This document shows positions 44,230 through 53,706 of a stretch of 64,000 nt of DNA, in pieces. This DNA comes from DASVCS01 sp036381495 (GTDB lineage: Bacteria; Gemmatimonadota; Gemmatimonadetes; Longimicrobiales; RSA9), in NCBI GenBank assembly GCA_036381495.1, contig DASVCS010000059.1, forward strand, positions 89,333 through 153,332, written 5' to 3'. How positions within the stretch are numbered: the stretch's first letter is position 1; every line of letters starts with the position of its first letter. Below the pieces are notes generated by a model. That model did no database searches. It saw nothing but the letters and a program-made list of their open reading frames with translations, and was not told the origin of the DNA. The position numbers and the translations under genes were made by a program.

Positions 44230-44831
44230 GGGCGTGTTTGCCGGACCACCGGCGCCGGCGGACGAAGCCGTTGCCGCCGACGCCCGCAAGTTCGGCGTAC
44301 AGCCGTCCGGCGGCAGGACGAACGAGCACGGGACCGCCCGTAGAACGGGAGCGAGCGGCGCGCATCCTCGCATCACAGCGCCCCGGACGCGGGCGAACGG
44401 CAAGCTACGGGGTGCGATGCATGCGAGCAAGCTCGCCACGGCCCGTGCGAGCGGTGCACCCCGCGGCGCAAGCCGCGCGCGGGCCTCGCGGAATGTCTCG
44501 GTCATCGCGGCTCCGATCCGCGCGGCGGCCGCCAGGCGGCACGCGCCTCCGCGGCCGCGCACGCCAGCGATGGGAACGACCCGAGCCGGTTCGCGGTTTG
44601 ATCAGTAAGGTAGGTACGCGCCGGCCCACCCTCTCCCGGTCGGCCGCGTCGGGATCCTGATTGCCGGTTTGCGGATCGCCGGGCACCATCGCAACCAATA
44701 CCGGCCGTCCCGATGTCTCACCCATCGGGTCGCGGCCGGTGCGAACGTCGCTCAGGGCCACGACCGCGAACCCGCGACCGGTCCGGGCCGAACCGGGTCG
44801 ACCCACGACACCGCTTGATGGAGCAGAGTCC
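44230..44831. other. intergenic stretch, divergent genes, nothing recognised
   Basis: About 600 bp between the zinc-ribbon gene and the DUF4097 gene. Minus-strand frames continue upstream of the zinc-ribbon start, but their Arg/Ala/Pro-rich composition looks non-coding. No clear promoter or repeat. Confidence 0.4.
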
Positions 44832-46010
44832 ATGACGACGCAGCGCAGATCGTCCACCTGGATCCTCGGCGTCTGCGTGCTGACGGCGCTGAGCGCGGCG
44901 CCGCGCGCGGCGGCGGCGCAGGACGATGAGGTCCGGCGCGAGTTCGACGTGCGGAGCGGGAACCGGCTGGAGCTGGATCTGCGTAGTGGCGGCACGATCA
45001 CGGTCGCGGGCTGGGACCGCGAGGTCGTGGCCGTCGACGCGTACCGTAGCGGCGCCGACTGCGCGGACGTGCGGATCGACTTCGCTCAGGACGCGGCCGG
45101 TGTGCGCGTCGAGTCGTACACCGAGCGGCGGTCCCGCGACACGCACTGCGATCTGCGCCTCGACATCCGCGTCCCGCGGCGGTTCGACATCGAGTTCGAG
45201 ACGATGGGCGGCGACGTCGCGCTCTCGGGTGTGGAGGGCGACCTCCGCGGCAGCACGATGGGCGGTGCGCTCGAGCTGACCCGGCTGCGCGGTGCGCTGG
45301 ATCTGACCACCATGGGCGGCAACATCACGCTGACCGACTCCGAGGTCGACGGCAAGGTGCACACCATGGGCGGCGAGGTCCGGATCGAGGACGTCGTCGG
45401 GGATGTCAAGGGCACGTCGATGGGCGGCAACGTCCGTTACTCCCGCGTGACCGGCCGGCCCGGACCCGCCGGCACGGCCGCGAAGAGCAACGGCGACGAA
45501 GTCCGCATCCATACGATGGGCGGCCAGATCCACGTCGATGCGGCGCCGGCCGGCGCGGACGTCGAGACCATGGGCGGCGACATCAGCATCCGTTCCGCGA
45601 GCGATCACGTGAAGGCCCGGACGATGGGCGGCCGCATCGAGATCGGCGCCGTCGACGGTTGGATCGAGGCGACGACGATGGGCGGCGATGTCACCGCGCG
45701 CATGACCGGGGATCCCGCCGTGGGCGACCGCCACGTCTCACTCACCTCGATGGGCGGCGATGTCACGCTGATCGTCCCGGCGGGTCTGTCCATGCAGGTC
45801 GACATCACACTGGCCTACACCCGCGACAGCGACCGGGACTACCGCATCATCAGCGACTTCCCGCTCGGTCAGGAGGAAACGGAAGAGTGGGAGTACGAGC
45901 ACGGCACGCCGCGGAAGTACATCTACGGGACCGGCAACATCGCGGGCGGCCGACACCGGATCCGGATCGAGACGGTCAACGGGAACGTGTATTTGCGGCG
46001 TGCGCCGTAG
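44832..46010 (+). CDS. exported DUF4097 beta-helix protein with TMGG repeats
   Basis: A 392-residue protein with a signal peptide (LGVCVLTALSAAPRAAAAQD). The body is a regular beta-helix in which TMGG or SMGG recurs about ten times at 18-25 residue steps (FETMGGDVALSGV, LTTMGGNITLTDS, VHTMGGEVRIEDV and so on). This is the DUF4097/DUF4098 (adhesin-like) pattern of exported proteins that often accompany regulators or bactofilin-type surface layers. No catalytic site is evident. The ATG is at 44832. The gene ends 28 bp from the convergent permease gene. Confidence 0.82.
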   Translation: MTTQRRSSTWILGVCVLTALSAAPRAAAAQDDEVRREFDVRSGNRLELDLRSGGTITVAGWDREVVAVDAYRSGADCADVRIDFAQDAAGVRVESYTERRSRDTHCDLRLDIRVPRRFDIEFETMGGDVALSGVEGDLRGSTMGGALELTRLRGALDLTTMGGNITLTDSEVDGKVHTMGGEVRIEDVVGDVKGTSMGGNVRYSRVTGRPGPAGTAAKSNGDEVRIHTMGGQIHVDAAPAGADVETMGGDISIRSASDHVKARTMGGRIEIGAVDGWIEATTMGGDVTARMTGDPAVGDRHVSLTSMGGDVTLIVPAGLSMQVDITLAYTRDSDRDYRIISDFPLGQEETEEWEYEHGTPRKYIYGTGNIAGGRHRIRIETVNGNVYLRRAP

Positions 46011-46038
46011 TAGGGCTGGGGCTTTCGTATGCCGTCGT

Positions 46039-47046
46039 TCACCCGATGAGCTGAAACGCGACGCCCGACCCGATCGCGAAGACGAACCAGTAGACGACGT
46101 AGAAGCCGACGGCGCGCCGCCCGATCACGCTGCGGGACATGAGGATCGTCGGCACGCAGGTCCCGACGGAGCCGAGCAGGAAGGTGAGGGCCGGGCCGGT
46201 GCCGAGGCCGGCGGCGAGGAGCGCGAAGGTCAGCGGCACCTCCTCGCCCTCGCACACGTAGAGCGGGATCCCGACGATCCCGGCGAGCGCGTACGCCCAG
46301 GGCCCGGCGGACCCGCCCAGCAGCCGCGCCAGTGCGCCGGCGGGGAGGAGCGCTGAGATCAGCGCGGCGATCGCCATCCCGAGGAGGAAGTAGGGCGTCA
46401 CGGACCGGAGGATCCGGCGCAGTCCCGGCCAGAACCGCGGGCGTCCGTCATCCGCACACGTCGCGCGCGCCTGTGCATCCGCGCCGTCCGGTCCGCAGCC
46501 GCAGTCACCGCAGTGACACGCCTCATCGGCCGCACAGCCGCACGCGGAGGTCGCGACGGGGGCCGGCACCGCCCCGCGTTGCGATGACAGTCCGACGCTG
46601 AACCACCGTTCGAAGCGCAGCACGACGAACCCGAACAGGAAGCTCCCGGCGATGGCCGCTGCGATCCGGGACACGGTGAGCTCCCAGCCGAGCATCGCCC
46701 AGGTGAGCGCCACGGTCACGGGGCTGAGCAGTGGGCCTGCGATGAGGAAGGCGGCGACGGTGCCCAGCCGGGGCGCGGCGGACCCGCGCAGCCCCGCGGC
46801 GAGCGGAACGGTCGTGCACGAGCAGCCGGGCAGCAGCGCGCCCGCGGCGACGGCCGAGGCGAGCGCGCGGACGCCGGTGCCGCCGAAGACGCGCGCCGTC
46901 CAGCGCTCCGGCACGAACGACTGCACGGCCGCGCCCGCCACCGCTCCCAGCAGGAAGAGCGGCAGCACCTCGAGCGTGAGTCCGGCGAACTCCCGCACCG
47001 CATCCAGCAACGTGCCGGGAAGCCCCCCGGCGAAGGGGTCCTGCAT
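46039..47046 (-). CDS. ArsP-like/UPF0718 permease with Cys-rich loop
   Basis: A 335-residue membrane protein of two repeated halves, each with the family motif: LLPGCSCTTVPLAAGLRG with FLIAGPLLSPVTVAL in the first half, and CEGEEVPLTFALLAAGLG with GSVGTCVPTILMSR in the second. ArsP homologues export trivalent organoarsenicals; others are of unknown use. The central loop carries a dense cluster, CGCAADEACHCGDCGCG, which looks like a soft-metal binding site. The start is the ATG at 47046. No ars operon genes are adjacent. Confidence 0.85.
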   Translation of the reverse strand: MQDPFAGGLPGTLLDAVREFAGLTLEVLPLFLLGAVAGAAVQSFVPERWTARVFGGTGVRALASAVAAGALLPGCSCTTVPLAAGLRGSAAPRLGTVAAFLIAGPLLSPVTVALTWAMLGWELTVSRIAAAIAGSFLFGFVVLRFERWFSVGLSSQRGAVPAPVATSACGCAADEACHCGDCGCGPDGADAQARATCADDGRPRFWPGLRRILRSVTPYFLLGMAIAALISALLPAGALARLLGGSAGPWAYALAGIVGIPLYVCEGEEVPLTFALLAAGLGTGPALTFLLGSVGTCVPTILMSRSVIGRRAVGFYVVYWFVFAIGSGVAFQLIG

Positions 47047-47357
47047 GTCCTGCTCGGTTCGCTCGATCCGTTCGCATCCGAAACGTCGCTCGCGCCGCCG
47101 ACTCCGGCCGATCGGCGGCGGCGTGCGCGGCCCGGCATCGGCCGGTGTCGCCCGGTCCCGGCCTCGAATGGTACCGCCATGCACGGGTCGCGGGCAAACC
47201 CTGGACCCGCTGCCGCATTGCGGCCGCGCCCTCCGCCACCCTCGTGCCCTGCTCCGCCGCGCCCCCCTGGGAACCTCGCCCCGAACGTTGTAGTATTCCC
47301 GGAAGTCGAGCCGCGGTTCCGGTCGCGGCCGCACGGCGCCTCTCCCGCGGGCGGCCC
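47047..47357. other. divergent intergenic region, permease and VWA operon
   Basis: 310 bp with the start of two divergent transcription units. I do not see a clear -35/-10 pair or operator. Confidence 0.35.
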
Positions 47358-49649
47358 ATGGCTTCCGTCGCCGAGCAGATCTTCGAGTTCCTCTTCAAGT
47401 ACCGCCCCCTCGTGTTCCGGAACGGGGCGCTGGCGTTCGACGCGCCCTCCTCGTGGGTGTTGCCGGCCGTCATCGCGGCGGCGCTCGTGCTCCTGGTCGT
47501 TTGGGCGTACGTGCGTGCGCGCTCGGCGAGCCGGCGCGATCGCGCGGTTTCCGCGGTCCTGCGCCTCGCCGCGCTCGCCGTCCTCCTCTTCTGTCTGGCG
47601 CGGCCCGTCCTGCGCGTGCCAGCCGTGGTACCGCAGGAGAACTGGATCGGCGTCCTCCTCGACGACTCGCGCAGCATGCGGATCGCGGATGTGGACGGCG
47701 CCACGCGCGGCGATGTGCTGCGGCGGCACTTCGGCCCGCAGGGCGATGTTCTCGCCGCGCTGGCGCAGCGGTTCCGGCTGCGGTTCTTCCGCTTCTCGGA
47801 CTTCGCGGCGCGGGTCGACGGCGCCGGCGCGCTCTCGTTCGCCGGCGCGCGCACGGACCTCGGCGCCGCGCTCGACCGCGCGCGCGGCGAGCTCTCGTCG
47901 GTCCCGCTCTCCGGGCTCGTCCTGGTGACCGATGGCGCGGACAACACGACGGACGCGCTCACCGCGCCGCTGCTCGCGCTCGAGGCCGCGCGCGTCCCGG
48001 TCTTCACGGTCGGCGTCGGACGCGAAGCCTTCGAGCGGGACATCGAGATCGCCCGGGTGTCCGCGCCGCGCACGGTGCTCCAGGGCGGTGCGCCCGTGGT
48101 CGACGTCGTCGTCACGCAAACGGGGTACGCGGGGCGGACCGTCGAGCTGGTGGTCGAGGAGGGCGGGCGCATTGTCACGACCGAATCGGTTCGCCTCGCG
48201 GAAGACGGCGCGCCGCAGGTCGTGCACGTGCCGGTCCCCGCCGATGAGCCGGGTTCCCGCCTCTACCGGTTCCGCATCGCGGCGCAGCCGGGCGAGCCGA
48301 TCACGGAGAACAACGCTCGGGAAGCCGTCGTCATGGTCCGTGACGGCCGGCGCGAGGTCCTGTACTTCGAGGGCGTGCCGCGCTTCGAGGCGAAGTTCCT
48401 GCGGCGCGCCGTGGAAGAGGATGGCAACCTGCGGCTGGTCGTGCTCCAGCGGACCGCCGACGACCGGTTCCTGCGGTTGGACGTGGACAGCGCCGCCGAA
48501 CTGGCGGGCGGCTTCCCGGCGACCCGCGAAGAGCTCTTCGCCTATCGCGGGCTGATCCTGGGGAGCGTCGAGGCCAGCTTCTTCACGCACGACCAGCTCG
48601 AAATGATCGCCGACTTCGTGGGCCGGCGCGGCGGCGGTCTGCTCATGCTGGGCGGTCGCCGCGCGTTCGCCGAGGGTGGCTGGGCCGGCACACCGGTGGC
48701 GGACGTGCTCCCCGTCGAACTGGACGATGCGCGCCGCGGCGATACGACATTTTTCGCCGAGATCCGCATCGGACCGACGCGGACCGGTAGTGCACACCCC
48801 GTGCTGCGCCTGGCGGAGGACGACGATTCGTCGGCCGCGCGCTGGGCCGCGCTGCCGCCGCTCACGACCGTGAACCGGGTCGGCGGCCTCAAGCCCGGCG
48901 CCGTGGCCCTGCTGCGCGGCGTCGGACCGGCGCTTCCGGAGGGGCAGGTCGTGCTCGCGACGCAGCGCTACGGCCGCGGACGCGCGGCCGCGTTCGTCGT
49001 GCAGGACACGTGGCTCTGGCAGATGCACGCGGACATCCCGGTCGAGGACGACACGCACGAGCGCCTCTGGCGCCAACTCCTGCGCTGGCTGATCGCGGAT
49101 GCGCCGGACCGCGTGCGCGTGGCGCTGCCGAGCGCGCCCGTGCGGCCGGACGCGCCGGTCACGATCCGCGCGGAACTGGATGACGCGACGTTCCTGGGGA
49201 TCAACGATGCGCGCGTGGTCGCGCACGTCACCACGCCGTCCGGCGCGATCGAGGATGTCCCGCTCTCGTGGAGCGTCGACCGTGACGGCCTGTACCTCGG
49301 CCGGTTCATGCCCGAGGCGGAGGGGCCGTACGAGGTCCGCATCGAGGCGGCGCGCGACGGCGAGGTAGTCGAGAGCGAGCGCGCGGTGTTCCGCGTCGCC
49401 CCGGGCGATGACGAGTTCTTCGGCGCACAGATGCACGCGCCGCTGCTCCGTCGCATCGCCGACCGGACGGGCGGCCGGTTCTACACGCCCGAGACCGTCG
49501 CGTCCCTGCCCGAGGACATCGCCTACACCGCGCGCGGGATCACCATCATCGAGGAGAAGGAGTTGTGGGACATGCCGGCGGGGTTCCTGCTCGTGGTCCT
49601 GCTGCTGCTGGCCGAGTGGGCCTACCGGCGGCGCCGGGGGTTGGCGTGA
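47358..49649 (+). CDS. membrane protein with VWA and glutamine-amidotransferase-like domains
   Basis: A 763-residue protein. Two N-terminal helices (SWVLPAVIAAALVLLVVWAY, AVLRLAALAVLLFCLARPVL) lead into a von Willebrand A domain with the MIDAS start LLDDSRSM and LVTDGADNTT. The middle part resembles class-I glutamine-amidotransferase-like domains (FVGRRGGGLLMLGGRRAFAE) without an obvious catalytic Cys. A last helix (GFLLVVLLLLAEWAYRRRR) closes the protein. This is the large BatA-type protein usually found with MoxR, DUF58 and DUF4159 genes. It ends in GTGA overlap with the next gene. Confidence 0.85.
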   Translation: MASVAEQIFEFLFKYRPLVFRNGALAFDAPSSWVLPAVIAAALVLLVVWAYVRARSASRRDRAVSAVLRLAALAVLLFCLARPVLRVPAVVPQENWIGVLLDDSRSMRIADVDGATRGDVLRRHFGPQGDVLAALAQRFRLRFFRFSDFAARVDGAGALSFAGARTDLGAALDRARGELSSVPLSGLVLVTDGADNTTDALTAPLLALEAARVPVFTVGVGREAFERDIEIARVSAPRTVLQGGAPVVDVVVTQTGYAGRTVELVVEEGGRIVTTESVRLAEDGAPQVVHVPVPADEPGSRLYRFRIAAQPGEPITENNAREAVVMVRDGRREVLYFEGVPRFEAKFLRRAVEEDGNLRLVVLQRTADDRFLRLDVDSAAELAGGFPATREELFAYRGLILGSVEASFFTHDQLEMIADFVGRRGGGLLMLGGRRAFAEGGWAGTPVADVLPVELDDARRGDTTFFAEIRIGPTRTGSAHPVLRLAEDDDSSAARWAALPPLTTVNRVGGLKPGAVALLRGVGPALPEGQVVLATQRYGRGRAAAFVVQDTWLWQMHADIPVEDDTHERLWRQLLRWLIADAPDRVRVALPSAPVRPDAPVTIRAELDDATFLGINDARVVAHVTTPSGAIEDVPLSWSVDRDGLYLGRFMPEAEGPYEVRIEAARDGEVVESERAVFRVAPGDDEFFGAQMHAPLLRRIADRTGGRFYTPETVASLPEDIAYTARGITIIEEKELWDMPAGFLLVVLLLLAEWAYRRRRGLA

Positions 49650-50839
49650 GGGGCGGCGCGGACCGCCGCCAGGGCGGGACTCCGAATGCGCACGCGCTCG
49701 CGCTCGCCCCTCGGACGGGAGGCGCAGTCGGCGGATTCCGCCGGAGCGGTGCGCCGGGATCACGGCGGCGGGGCGGACGCGCACGCTGCTGGCCCGGGGC
49801 GCTCATCGGGCTGGCGCTGCTTCTCTGGCCGGCAGGCGCATGGGCGCAGGGTGGGGGCGGCGGCGCAACCTCGTCCGGTAGCGGCGCTACGCCGCGGGCC
49901 GCCGGGCGCACGCACCTGCTCGTGGTGAGCGGGTTGGGCGGCGCGCCGGAGTTCGCGGAGGCGTTCTACCGGCAGGGCGCCGCGCTGGCGGATGCGGCCA
50001 TCGAGCGTTACGGACTCGCGGCGGAGGACGTCGTGTTCCTGGCGGACCGGCCGGAGCGCGATGCGGCGCGGATCGACGGCGCCGCCACGAAGCAGGCGAT
50101 CGCGGATGCGCTGGCCGGGATCGCGGCGCGTGCCGGGCCCGCGGACCGCGTACTGATCGTACTGCTCGGCCACGGCAGTGCGCGGGAGGGCGAGTCGCGC
50201 TTCAACCTGCGCGGCCCGGACCTCGGCGCGGCGGAGCTGGCGACCATGCTCGAGCCGCTCGGCGACCGCCCGCTCGCGGTGGTCAACGCGGCGAGCGCGA
50301 GCGGCGGGTTCGTCGAGGCGCTGGCCGGCGCGGGGCGTGTCATCGTGACGGCGACCCGTTCCGCCGCCGAGCGCAACGCCACGCACTTCGGCGAATATTT
50401 CGTGCGGGCGCTGGCCGGCGCGGATTCCGACGTGGATAAGGACGGGCGGGTCTCACTGCTCGAAGCGTTCGACTACGCGCGCCGCGAGGTCGAGCGCGCG
50501 TACGAGGAAGAGAACCGGCTCCTGACCGAGCACGCCGTGCTGGAGGACGACGGCGATGGCGTGGGCACCATGGAACCGGCGCCGCGCGGAGGCGATGGCG
50601 CGCTGGCCGCCCGGTTCTTCCTCGGCGGCGGCGCGGCGGGCGCGGCCGTGGCCGATGCGCCGCCCGAGCTGCGGGCACTGTACGAACGGCGGGACCAGCT
50701 CCAGGAGCAGATCGAGGCGCTCCGCGCACGCAAGGCCGAGATGGATCCGGAAGCATACCAGACCCAGTTGGAAGCGCTGCTGCTCGAGCTGGCGCGCACG
50801 AGCAGCGAGATCCGTGCGCGCGAAGGGGGGACGCGATGA
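49646..50839 (+). CDS. caspase-like (C13/C14 fold) protein lacking the catalytic cysteine
   Basis: A protein of about 397 residues starting at a GTG that overlaps the previous stop. After a basic N-terminus and one helix (GALIGLALLLWPAGAWAQ) comes a caspase/legumain-like fold: HLLVVSGLGG, then DRVLIVLLGHGSA with the expected His near 176. VVNAASASGG (about 212-221) stands where active enzymes have Cys. The next strand, VIVTATRS, is followed by a perfect EF-hand loop, DVDKDGRVSLLE. The C-terminus is coiled coil (YERRDQLQEQIEALRARKAE). I infer a catalytically dead peptidase-fold protein, perhaps calcium-responsive, within the VWA operon. Confidence 0.7.
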   Translation: MRGGADRRQGGTPNAHALALAPRTGGAVGGFRRSGAPGSRRRGGRARCWPGALIGLALLLWPAGAWAQGGGGGATSSGSGATPRAAGRTHLLVVSGLGGAPEFAEAFYRQGAALADAAIERYGLAAEDVVFLADRPERDAARIDGAATKQAIADALAGIAARAGPADRVLIVLLGHGSAREGESRFNLRGPDLGAAELATMLEPLGDRPLAVVNAASASGGFVEALAGAGRVIVTATRSAAERNATHFGEYFVRALAGADSDVDKDGRVSLLEAFDYARREVERAYEEENRLLTEHAVLEDDGDGVGTMEPAPRGGDGALAARFFLGGGAAGAAVADAPPELRALYERRDQLQEQIEALRARKAEMDPEAYQTQLEALLLELARTSSEIRAREGGTR

Positions 50840-53706
50840 AAGGGACGCTGGCGCTCGCCATTGCCCTGGCCGTCTCCCTGACGGCGCCCGCCTGTGCGCA
50901 GCAGCCGGACGCGGCGAGCGCCGCCGCCGCGCTGCGCGAGGGACGCTACGACGACGCGATCGCGGCGTACACGCGGCTCGTCGACGACGGCGGCGGCATT
51001 GCCGCGCGGCGCGGCCTCGTGCGCGCGCTCATGGCCGTCGGCCGCTACGACGAGGCCGAGCGCGCCGCGCGCGCGGGCACGGCGCTCGCCGCGAAGGCCA
51101 CGCCCGCGGGAGCGCGGGACCCGGCGCACACCGGTCCGACGGGGCGTGCGCGCCCGGACTCGGCGGCGGCCGACACCGCGCGCGCCGCAGCCGCGGTCGG
51201 CGCGGACGGCCGGACGGCCGCGCCACCGGACGGCGCCGCCGCGCCGCGCTCCCCCGCGATCGAGCTGGCGAACACGCTGGGCGAGGTCCTGTACGCGCGT
51301 GGAAAGGTGGAGGAGGCCGAAGCGGCGTTCCGCACGGCGATCGACGGCGGCGCGACGGACGTGGCGGACGCACGCGTGAACCTCGCGATCCTGCTCGAGC
51401 GGCGCGGCGCGCGGGCGCAGGCGCGCGAGATCTTCGATTCGTTCATCAACTTCTACAACCGCGGCGATGCGCGCACGGCGGAGGCGCTCACGGCCGTGGG
51501 CACGGCGGTGCGCCACCTCGGAAATCGCGATCCGGCGCTCTTCCACGACGCGGTGCGCGCCTACCGCGAGGCGATCGCCGCGGACTCCACGGACCAGGAG
51601 GCGCGCCTGCTCCTCGCCGAGCTGCTCCTCGACAAGTACAACAGCACGGACGCGCAGACGGTGCTGCGCGAGGTGCTGCGGGTCAATCCCCGGCACCCGC
51701 GCGCGCTGCTGGCACTCGCGCGTGCCAAACGCTTCGACGGCTCGTCCGAGGCGCTCGAACTGGTGCAGACCAGCCTCGAGGTCGCCCCCGATTACGTGCC
51801 GGCGCTCGTGTTCCTGGCCGCCCTGCGCCTCGAACTCGAAGATGATGCCGGCGCGCTCGAACACGCCGAGCACGCACTCGACGTGAACCCCGCATCGCTC
51901 GAAGCACTCGCGATCCTCGCCGCCACCCACTTCCTCCGCGGCGACACGGCGGCGTACGAGGCCACGCGGCAACGCGCACTCGCGCTCGACCCCGGGTTCG
52001 CGGAACTGTACAACACGCTCGCGGAGCTGGCCGCGCGACAACGCCGGTACGCCGAGGCCGTCACCCTCGCGCAACGCGCCGTCGCACTCGACTCGACCTC
52101 GTGGCGCGGCTACGGCCTGCTCGGACTGAACCAGCTCCGAACGGGACGGCTCGACTCGGCACGCACGAACCTCGAGACCGCGTTCGCCGGCGATCCGTAC
52201 AACGTCTGGATCAAGAACACGCTCGACCTGCTCGACACCTTCGGCGAGTACGAGTCGCGCGAGACACCGCGCTTCGAGCTGTTCCTGCACGGCCGCGAGG
52301 CCGACCTGCTCTTCCCCTACATGGCCGAGATCGCCGAGCAGGCCTACGACACCCTCTCCGCGCGCTACGGCTACCGTCCCGATCCGCCCGTCCGCGTCGA
52401 GGTCTACCCGCGCCACGCCGATTTCTCCGTGCGCACCGTCGGACTCGCCGGGCTGGGTGCACTCGGTGTCAGCTTCGGCAACCTGCTCGTCCTCGACTCG
52501 CCCGCCGCCCGCGAGGCCGGCAGCTTCAACTGGGCATCCACGCTGTGGCACGAATTCGCGCACGCCATCACGCTCGGGATGACGGACCACCTCATCCCGC
52601 GCTGGTTCTCGGAGGGGCTCTCCGTGCTCGAAGAACGCCGCGCACGGCCGTCGTGGGGGATGGGCGTCACGCCGGATTTCCTGGCCGCGTACGCCGCCGG
52701 GAAGCTGCTCCCGATCGAGCGGTTGAACGACGGCTTCGTCCGGCCGAGCTATCCGCAGCAGGTGATGCACGCCTATTACCAGGCGTCGCTCGTGGCCGAG
52801 ATGATCGAGCGCGATCACGGTTTCGATGCGATCCGCGCGATGCTCGATGCCTACCGCGAGGGCCGTTCGACCGAAGCGGTCTTCCGCGATGTGCTCGGCA
52901 CGTCGCTCGAAGACTTCGATGACGCGTTCGACGCCTATCTCGAGGAGCGGTTCGGCGCGCGCCTCGCCGCATTGGGTTCGCTGCTCGATGCAGTCGCGGC
53001 GGACGGGGACGCCGCCGGCGCGGACGGCGGCATCGGCGTGAAGGCGGCGGGCCCGACGTCGCCTGAAGAGGCCGTCCGCCGCGCCGATGCCGAGCCGGGT
53101 GACTTCCTCGCGCAGCTCACGGCGGGTCGCGCGCTCCTCGACACGGACGACCCGGCGGCCGCGAGGCCGTACCTCGAACGCGCGCGCGACCTGTTCCCCG
53201 AGTACGCGGGGCCGGACAGCCCCTACCGCCTGCTGGCGCGCCTGGAGACGGAGCTGGGCCGCCCGCGCGCGGCGGCCGCGGCACTCGAGGCACAGACCGC
53301 GCGCAACGAGGCGGACTACACCGCGAACGTCGAACTCGCCGGGCTGCTCGAAACCCTCGGCGACGCCGCCGGCGCGGCGGCCGCATTGGAACGCGCGGCC
53401 ACGATCTATCCCTACGAGATCGAGATGCACGCCCGCCTCGCCGGGCTCTACGAACGACTCGGCGATGCGGCCGGGCTGGTCCGCGAGCGACGCGCCATCG
53501 TCGCGCTCGAACCGGTCGACCGCGCCGGCGCGCTCTACGACCTGGCCCGCGCCTATCTCGAAGCCGGCGACACGGCCGCCGCGCGCCGCGAAGTGCTGCG
53601 CGCACTCGAAATCGCGCCGGGCTTCGCCGAAGCGCAGGACCTGCTGCTGCGGCTGCACCGGGAATCCGGCGGCGCCGCACACCTCGACCGAAAGGACGGC
53701 CGCTGA
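50836..53706 (+). CDS. secreted TPR protein with peptidase-MA-like (HExxH) domain
   Basis: A 956-residue protein with a signal peptide (LALAIALAVSLTAPACAQQP). TPR repeats fill about 30-490. A gluzincin domain follows: TLWHEFAHAITLGMTDHLIP and RWFSEGLSV give HExxH plus the downstream Glu of the MA clan. A third part returns to TPRs (EAVRRADAEPGDFLAQLTAG and after). The architecture suggests proteolysis of a cell-envelope substrate held by the TPRs. It overlaps both neighbours (ATGA upstream, TGATG downstream), so the four genes are one translation-coupled operon. Confidence 0.85.
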   Translation: MKGTLALAIALAVSLTAPACAQQPDAASAAAALREGRYDDAIAAYTRLVDDGGGIAARRGLVRALMAVGRYDEAERAARAGTALAAKATPAGARDPAHTGPTGRARPDSAAADTARAAAAVGADGRTAAPPDGAAAPRSPAIELANTLGEVLYARGKVEEAEAAFRTAIDGGATDVADARVNLAILLERRGARAQAREIFDSFINFYNRGDARTAEALTAVGTAVRHLGNRDPALFHDAVRAYREAIAADSTDQEARLLLAELLLDKYNSTDAQTVLREVLRVNPRHPRALLALARAKRFDGSSEALELVQTSLEVAPDYVPALVFLAALRLELEDDAGALEHAEHALDVNPASLEALAILAATHFLRGDTAAYEATRQRALALDPGFAELYNTLAELAARQRRYAEAVTLAQRAVALDSTSWRGYGLLGLNQLRTGRLDSARTNLETAFAGDPYNVWIKNTLDLLDTFGEYESRETPRFELFLHGREADLLFPYMAEIAEQAYDTLSARYGYRPDPPVRVEVYPRHADFSVRTVGLAGLGALGVSFGNLLVLDSPAAREAGSFNWASTLWHEFAHAITLGMTDHLIPRWFSEGLSVLEERRARPSWGMGVTPDFLAAYAAGKLLPIERLNDGFVRPSYPQQVMHAYYQASLVAEMIERDHGFDAIRAMLDAYREGRSTEAVFRDVLGTSLEDFDDAFDAYLEERFGARLAALGSLLDAVAADGDAAGADGGIGVKAAGPTSPEEAVRRADAEPGDFLAQLTAGRALLDTDDPAAARPYLERARDLFPEYAGPDSPYRLLARLETELGRPRAAAAALEAQTARNEADYTANVELAGLLETLGDAAGAAAALERAATIYPYEIEMHARLAGLYERLGDAAGLVRERRAIVALEPVDRAGALYDLARAYLEAGDTAAARREVLRALEIAPGFAEAQDLLLRLHRESGGAAHLDRKDGR

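Noticed and set aside
44230..44562. A 110-residue N-terminal extension of the zinc-ribbon protein
   Set aside because: The extension lacks protein-like composition, and the ATG at 44229 starts exactly before the first zinc ligand pair.
46716..49784. A 1022-codon minus-strand open frame
   Set aside because: Antisense to the VWA gene and made of Arg/Gly/Ala-rich text without domains.
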